Source: an uncultured Clostridia bacterium
GTDB taxonomy: Bacteria > Bacillota > Clostridia > Oscillospirales > Acutalibacteraceae
Length of the DNA stretch: 7,108 nt
Reading direction: 5' to 3'
Assembly: GCA_937901145.1 (NCBI GenBank)
Contig: CALCHE010000255.1
Location: 1-7,108, forward strand
Within the stretch, counting starts at the first letter, position 1; every line of letters starts with the position of its first letter. The notes beneath the pieces are model-generated. The model was not told the DNA's origin. It made no database searches and saw nothing but the letters and a program-made list of their open reading frames with translations. Below are positions 4,713-7,108 of this stretch, piece after piece. The translations under genes were made by a program, and so were the position numbers.

Positions 4713-5576
4713 TTATTCGATTCCCTTGAGTGCTTCAAGCTCTTTTTTATCGACTCTTATATGAGAGTCCTTTATAATTTTTACGTCACTTTTGTTTACT
4801 GTTATGGGAGCGGCATCAGGCTTCTTTTCGAGAGAAACCTTAAGCATACCTGTAAGAAGATTATTATCCACTACCGTACCCTTACCTTCTGCAGTTTCTA
4901 CTATGGCACCGCATTTAGGAGTTGTTTTGAGAAGATGCTCATAAGCCTCCTGCTCATATTTCAGACAGCACATAAGTCTGCCGCAGGTACCGCTGATTTT
5001 AACGGGGCTGAGTGAAAGACTCTGCTCCTTGGCCATTTTAATCGAAACAGGCTGGAAGTCTCCGAGGAAGGTATTACAGCAGAAGGGTCTGCCGCAAACG
5101 CCGAGACCGCCCACCTTTTTACTTTCGTCTCTTACACCTATCTGACGGAGCTCGATTCGTGTTCTGAAAACGGAAGCAAGATCCTTTACAAGCTCTCTGA
5201 AATCCACTCTGCCGTCAGCAGTGAAATAAAAGAGAATCTTGTTTCTGTCGAAGGTGTACTCTACATCGACAAGCTTCATTTCGAGCTTGTGCTCTGCTAT
5301 TTTTTTATTACATATATCAAAGGCTTCTTTTTCCTTTAACTTGTTTTCCTCTACGGTTTTAAGGTCGTTAGGATTAGCAAGTCTTAAAACAGGCTTAAGA
5401 GCAGCGGTGATCTCCTCATCGGGAATTTCACGGTTAGCGATGGTAACGGTACCGCACTCCACTCCCCTGGCGGTTTCTACTATAACCCTGTCACGGCATT
5501 TGTACTGCTTACCGCAGGGATCAAAGTGGTAATTTTTTCCCACTTCTTTAAATCTAACTGAAACAACTACTGCCAT
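4713..5576 (-). CDS. ricT: PSP1-domain protein RicT (YaaT), Fe-S regulator of RNA processing and development
   Basis: The 287-residue protein matches the RicT/YaaT family over its length. The PSP1 domain (about 60-150) is followed by the cysteine-rich signatures GVCGRPFCC (159-167) and SGTCGRLMCCLKYE (195-208), which in the family help hold 4Fe-4S clusters. A small beta domain follows (about 222-270). In Bacillus, RicT works with RicA and RicF to direct RNase Y to certain mRNAs and supports Spo0A activation, competence and biofilm formation. The partners are not in this window. The ATG has AGGAAG at 5585-5590, eight bases upstream. It follows holB by 15 bases, the usual Firmicute adjacency. 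Cys21 and Cys27 near the N-terminus are additional cysteines of unknown role. Confidence 0.93.
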   Translation of the reverse strand: MAVVVSVRFKEVGKNYHFDPCGKQYKCRDRVIVETARGVECGTVTIANREIPDEEITAALKPVLRLANPNDLKTVEENKLKEKEAFDICNKKIAEHKLEMKLVDVEYTFDRNKILFYFTADGRVDFRELVKDLASVFRTRIELRQIGVRDESKKVGGLGVCGRPFCCNTFLGDFQPVSIKMAKEQSLSLSPVKISGTCGRLMCCLKYEQEAYEHLLKTTPKCGAIVETAEGKGTVVDNNLLTGMLKVSLEKKPDAAPITVNKSDVKIIKDSHIRVDKKELEALKGIE

Positions 5577-5591
5577 ATATTAATCTTCCTT

Positions 5592-6473
5592 TCACTGATT
5601 GACTTTTATACCGTAAAGCACCGATGAAAAACGTGTTACGGTAAGGTTGAGGTTTGCAGACGAGTCTATATCTGTCAGAAACTCTTTCAGTGCCTCGAGC
5701 AGCTCAAGAGTTTTTTTCTGAGTAAAACGGTTTTTCAGAAGAAGTATTTCTTCCTTTTCGCCGCACATCAGCTCCCTTCCTCCACTCTGCAGAATGAGAG
5801 CATCACGGGTAAAGCTGATCATCTTTTCGGTCACTTCTCTGAAAAGCTTTTTATCTTTACCGAAAGCAGCGGTCTTTTTAAGGAAATCAAATTCGCTTTC
5901 CTTTACAAACGAAGTCAAAAGCTCCGTGGCAAGAACTGCTGCCTTACTGTCTTCTGTTTCACCCTTTTCCGACACTTCCTCGCCGAGAGTATATGAGGTG
6001 GCTCTGGAAATAACCGTATCGAGAAGAGAAGACTTACTGCCGCAGGTCAGAATAAAGCAGACATGAGGTGAAGGCTCCTCGAAAATTTTCAGCAGAGCAT
6101 TCTGCGCCTGAGGATTCATATACTGAGCCTCAGAAATAATGAAAACACTTTTAGTTCCCTCATTCGGAAAAATAAGCGCCTGAGCTTTTATTTCACGGAC
6201 AGAATCAACCTTGATCATCGTGCTGTCCTTTTCTCTGCAGAGAATATGAATATCAGGATGACTGTCCTTTCCGAACTTAAGACAGGCATTACAGCTTCCG
6301 CAGGGCTTATTATCACCTTTGCACACGAGAGCCGCGGCAACCTCTTTGGCTGCATTAAGGCGCGTAGCCTCGTCAGCACCTTCGAAAATAAGAGCGTGAG
6401 AAAGCCTGGAGTTTTTTACGGCTGAAGATATTGAATTTCTGAAGGTTTCGGTTACCGATAAATTCTCAAACAC
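5592..6473 (-). CDS. holB: DNA polymerase III subunit delta prime (clamp loader)
   Basis: This 293-residue protein is the delta prime subunit, part of the clamp loader that opens the sliding clamp on DNA. Visible elements are NRLSHALIFEG-like (25-32 region), a zinc module with Cys51, Cys58, Cys61 and Cys64 (CGSCNAC), the sensor region SEAQYMNPQAQNALLKIFEEP (114-134) and the arginine-finger position ISRAT (155-159). The Walker A lysine is absent (EGADEATR), consistent with delta prime not using ATP, and the common SRC is SRA. I choose GTG at 6473: AGGTG at 6480-6484 is well spaced for it and MFENLSV matches the family start. A GTG at 6482 is a weaker alternative. It is the first gene of the operon with ricT. 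Confidence 0.93.
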   Translation of the reverse strand: MFENLSVTETFRNSISSAVKNSRLSHALIFEGADEATRLNAAKEVAAALVCKGDNKPCGSCNACLKFGKDSHPDIHILCREKDSTMIKVDSVREIKAQALIFPNEGTKSVFIISEAQYMNPQAQNALLKIFEEPSPHVCFILTCGSKSSLLDTVISRATSYTLGEEVSEKGETEDSKAAVLATELLTSFVKESEFDFLKKTAAFGKDKKLFREVTEKMISFTRDALILQSGGRELMCGEKEEILLLKNRFTQKKTLELLEALKEFLTDIDSSANLNLTVTRFSSVLYGIKVNQ

Positions 6474-6503
6474 TACATTCACCTGCTAATCATAATCCAT
6501 ATC

Positions 6504-6532
6504 ATTATACATTATAAAAAATCTTTTTACAA
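6504..6532 (-). promoter_or_regulatory. Sigma-A promoter for holB-ricT-isomerase
   Basis: On the minus strand TTGTAA (6527-6532) and TATAAT (6504-6509) are separated by 17 bases. The -10 is perfect and the -35 moderate. The predicted start near 6497 leaves a leader of about 24 bases to the chosen GTG. A second TATAAT on the same strand at 6511-6516 has no well-spaced -35. Confidence 0.65.
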
Positions 6533-6625
6533 TACAATAATATTACTTTTATGAAGAAATTGAATATTATGTCCAAATTACGGTAAAAAATATATAAAAA
6601 ACCAAAAAAAATTTTGCAAATCCTA
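6533..6625. promoter_or_regulatory. AT-rich divergent intergenic region with phased A-tracts
   Basis: This non-coding stretch separates the divergent holB and ferredoxin promoters. A-tracts at 6585-6590, 6596-6601 and 6604-6611 are spaced about one helical turn apart and sit just upstream of the ferredoxin -35. That is the usual place for an UP element or an intrinsic bend. I see no reading frame or RNA gene here. Confidence 0.45.
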
Positions 6626-6653
6626 TTGATATTTTGATTTTATGTGTTAGAAT
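6626..6653 (+). promoter_or_regulatory. Extended -10 sigma-A promoter for the ferredoxin gene
   Basis: TTGATA (6626-6631) and TAGAAT (6648-6653) are separated by 16 bases, with TGTG directly upstream giving the extended -10 TGTTAGAAT. The predicted start is near 6660, giving a leader of about 26 bases with GGGAGGT at 6671-6677. Upstream A-tracts probably strengthen it. Confidence 0.8.
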
Positions 6654-6685
6654 AGAGTTACAAAAACAAAGGGAGGTAAGAAAAA

Positions 6686-6856
6686 ATGGCATACGTTATC
6701 ACAGATGAATGCATTGCTTGCGGTACATGTGCAGGTGACTGCCCCGTAGAAGCTATCTCTGAAGGCGACGGCAAGTTCGTTATCGATGCTGATACTTGTA
6801 TCGAATGCGGCGCTTGTGCCGGTAGTTGCCCCGTAGAGGCTATCGTTGAAGGCTAA
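6686..6856 (+). CDS. Clostridial-type 2[4Fe-4S] ferredoxin
   Basis: This gene encodes 56 residues with two near-identical cluster-binding repeats: CIACGTCAGDCP (Cys 9, 12, 15, 19) and CIECGACAGSCP (Cys 38, 41, 44, 48). Each is followed by VEAI. All eight cysteine ligands and the adjacent prolines are present, and the length is standard for clostridial ferredoxins. It is a soluble low-potential electron carrier used by enzymes such as pyruvate:ferredoxin oxidoreductase and hydrogenase. GGGAGGT (6671-6677) is eight bases before the ATG. It is monocistronic, with its own promoter and terminator, and is the only plus-strand gene in the window. The two halves reflect the ancient internal duplication known for the family. 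Confidence 0.97.
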   Translation: MAYVITDECIACGTCAGDCPVEAISEGDGKFVIDADTCIECGACAGSCPVEAIVEG

Positions 6857-6872
6857 TTGTCTATAACAAATC

Positions 6873-6903
6873 AGAGACTGAAGGAAACTTCAGTCTCTTT
6901 TTT
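6873..6903 (+). terminator. Strong intrinsic terminator after the ferredoxin gene
   Basis: A perfect eleven-pair stem (AGAGACTGAAG with CTTCAGTCTCT, 6873-6883 and 6888-6898) closed by a GAAA tetraloop is followed by a T run with scattered C. It begins 16 bases after the stop codon. On the minus strand the hairpin also forms after spo0A but is followed by GATTTGTT, so it should work poorly there. Confidence 0.95.
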
Positions 6904-6918
6904 CTTTTTATTTTTTCT

Positions 6919-7108
6919 TTACCGTACCATCTTCAGTCTCAGTTTATCGCTTATCATAGCTATAAATTCCGAATTGGTGGGCTTACCTCTGGAATTAAGA
7001 ATGGTATAACCGAAATAGGAGCTCAGCACATCCACATCTCCCCTATCCCAGGCTACCTCTATGGCATGACGGATAGCTCTTTCTACCCTGGAAGGAGTAG
7101 TCATATTA
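6919..7108 (-). CDS. spo0A: Stage 0 sporulation response regulator Spo0A, C-terminal part (5' end outside window)
   Basis: The visible 62 codons are the end of the Spo0A DNA-binding domain. They include the family-defining helix SRVERAIRHAIEVAW, a shorter match around SSYFGYT, and the signature KPTNSEFIAMISDKLRL. Spo0A is the master regulator of sporulation entry; its phosphorylated dimer binds 0A boxes. The reading frame is open to the window edge, so the receiver domain and the start lie beyond. The protein ends KLRLKMVR, slightly different from the Bacillus tail. It converges on the ferredoxin gene, with 62 bases between the two stop codons. Confidence 0.96.
   Translation of the reverse strand, partial: NMTTPSRVERAIRHAIEVAWDRGDVDVLSSYFGYTILNSRGKPTNSEFIAMISDKLRLKMVR

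Noticed and set aside
4676..4738. Longer N-terminus for the isomerase
   Set aside because: The extension would translate the ribosome binding site at 4683-4688 and overlap ricT; the cyclophilin family sequence begins at the internal ATG.
1..7108. CRISPR arrays, insertion sequences, phage or defence genes
   Set aside because: No spaced direct repeats, terminal inverted repeats with a transposase, or related proteins were seen; every long coding stretch is accounted for by conserved housekeeping genes.

Overview
The window is a chromosomal housekeeping segment from a spore-forming (or spore-former-derived) Clostridia-type Firmicute, most likely in or near the Ruminococcaceae/Oscillospiraceae. 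This rests on the Spo0A C-terminus at the right edge, a clostridial 2[4Fe-4S] ferredoxin, a RicT/YaaT protein next to DNA polymerase III delta prime, strong AGGAGG-type ribosome binding sites, sigma-A promoters with a TG-extended -10, and an L10-type leader. The genus assignment is inference.

Layout, read mostly on the minus strand from right to left. At the right edge is the 3' end of spo0A (minus), facing a convergent ferredoxin gene (plus) that ends in a textbook terminator. An AT-rich divergent region of about 200 bases carries the ferredoxin promoter and a promoter for a three-gene minus-strand operon: holB (delta prime), ricT (PSP1-domain protein) and a cyclophilin-type peptidyl-prolyl isomerase. 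A compact region (about 4075-4135) holds both a terminator-like inverted repeat and the promoter for the next operon. That operon is rpmG (a 49-codon L33 gene), secE, nusG, rplK and rplA. Leaders before rplK and rplA share one fold, consistent with feedback by ribosomal protein L1. A second strong promoter and an L10 leader with an intrinsic attenuator follow, then rplJ and rplL. A hairpin terminator closes the block. A tRNA with a CAU anticodon, driven by its own consensus promoter, runs off the left edge.

The genes supply translation (L33, L11, L1, L10, L7/L12, tRNA), transcription elongation and termination (NusG), protein secretion (SecE), protein folding (cyclophilin), replication (delta prime), RNA maturation and development (RicT, Spo0A) and electron transfer (ferredoxin). 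I see no phage, transposon, CRISPR or defence genes and no obvious new multi-gene system. The points most worth a second look are regulatory: the paired L1-like leaders, a possible conformational switch before rplK, and a promoter embedded in a terminator. At the protein level, SecE has an unusually long acidic, histidine-containing tail.
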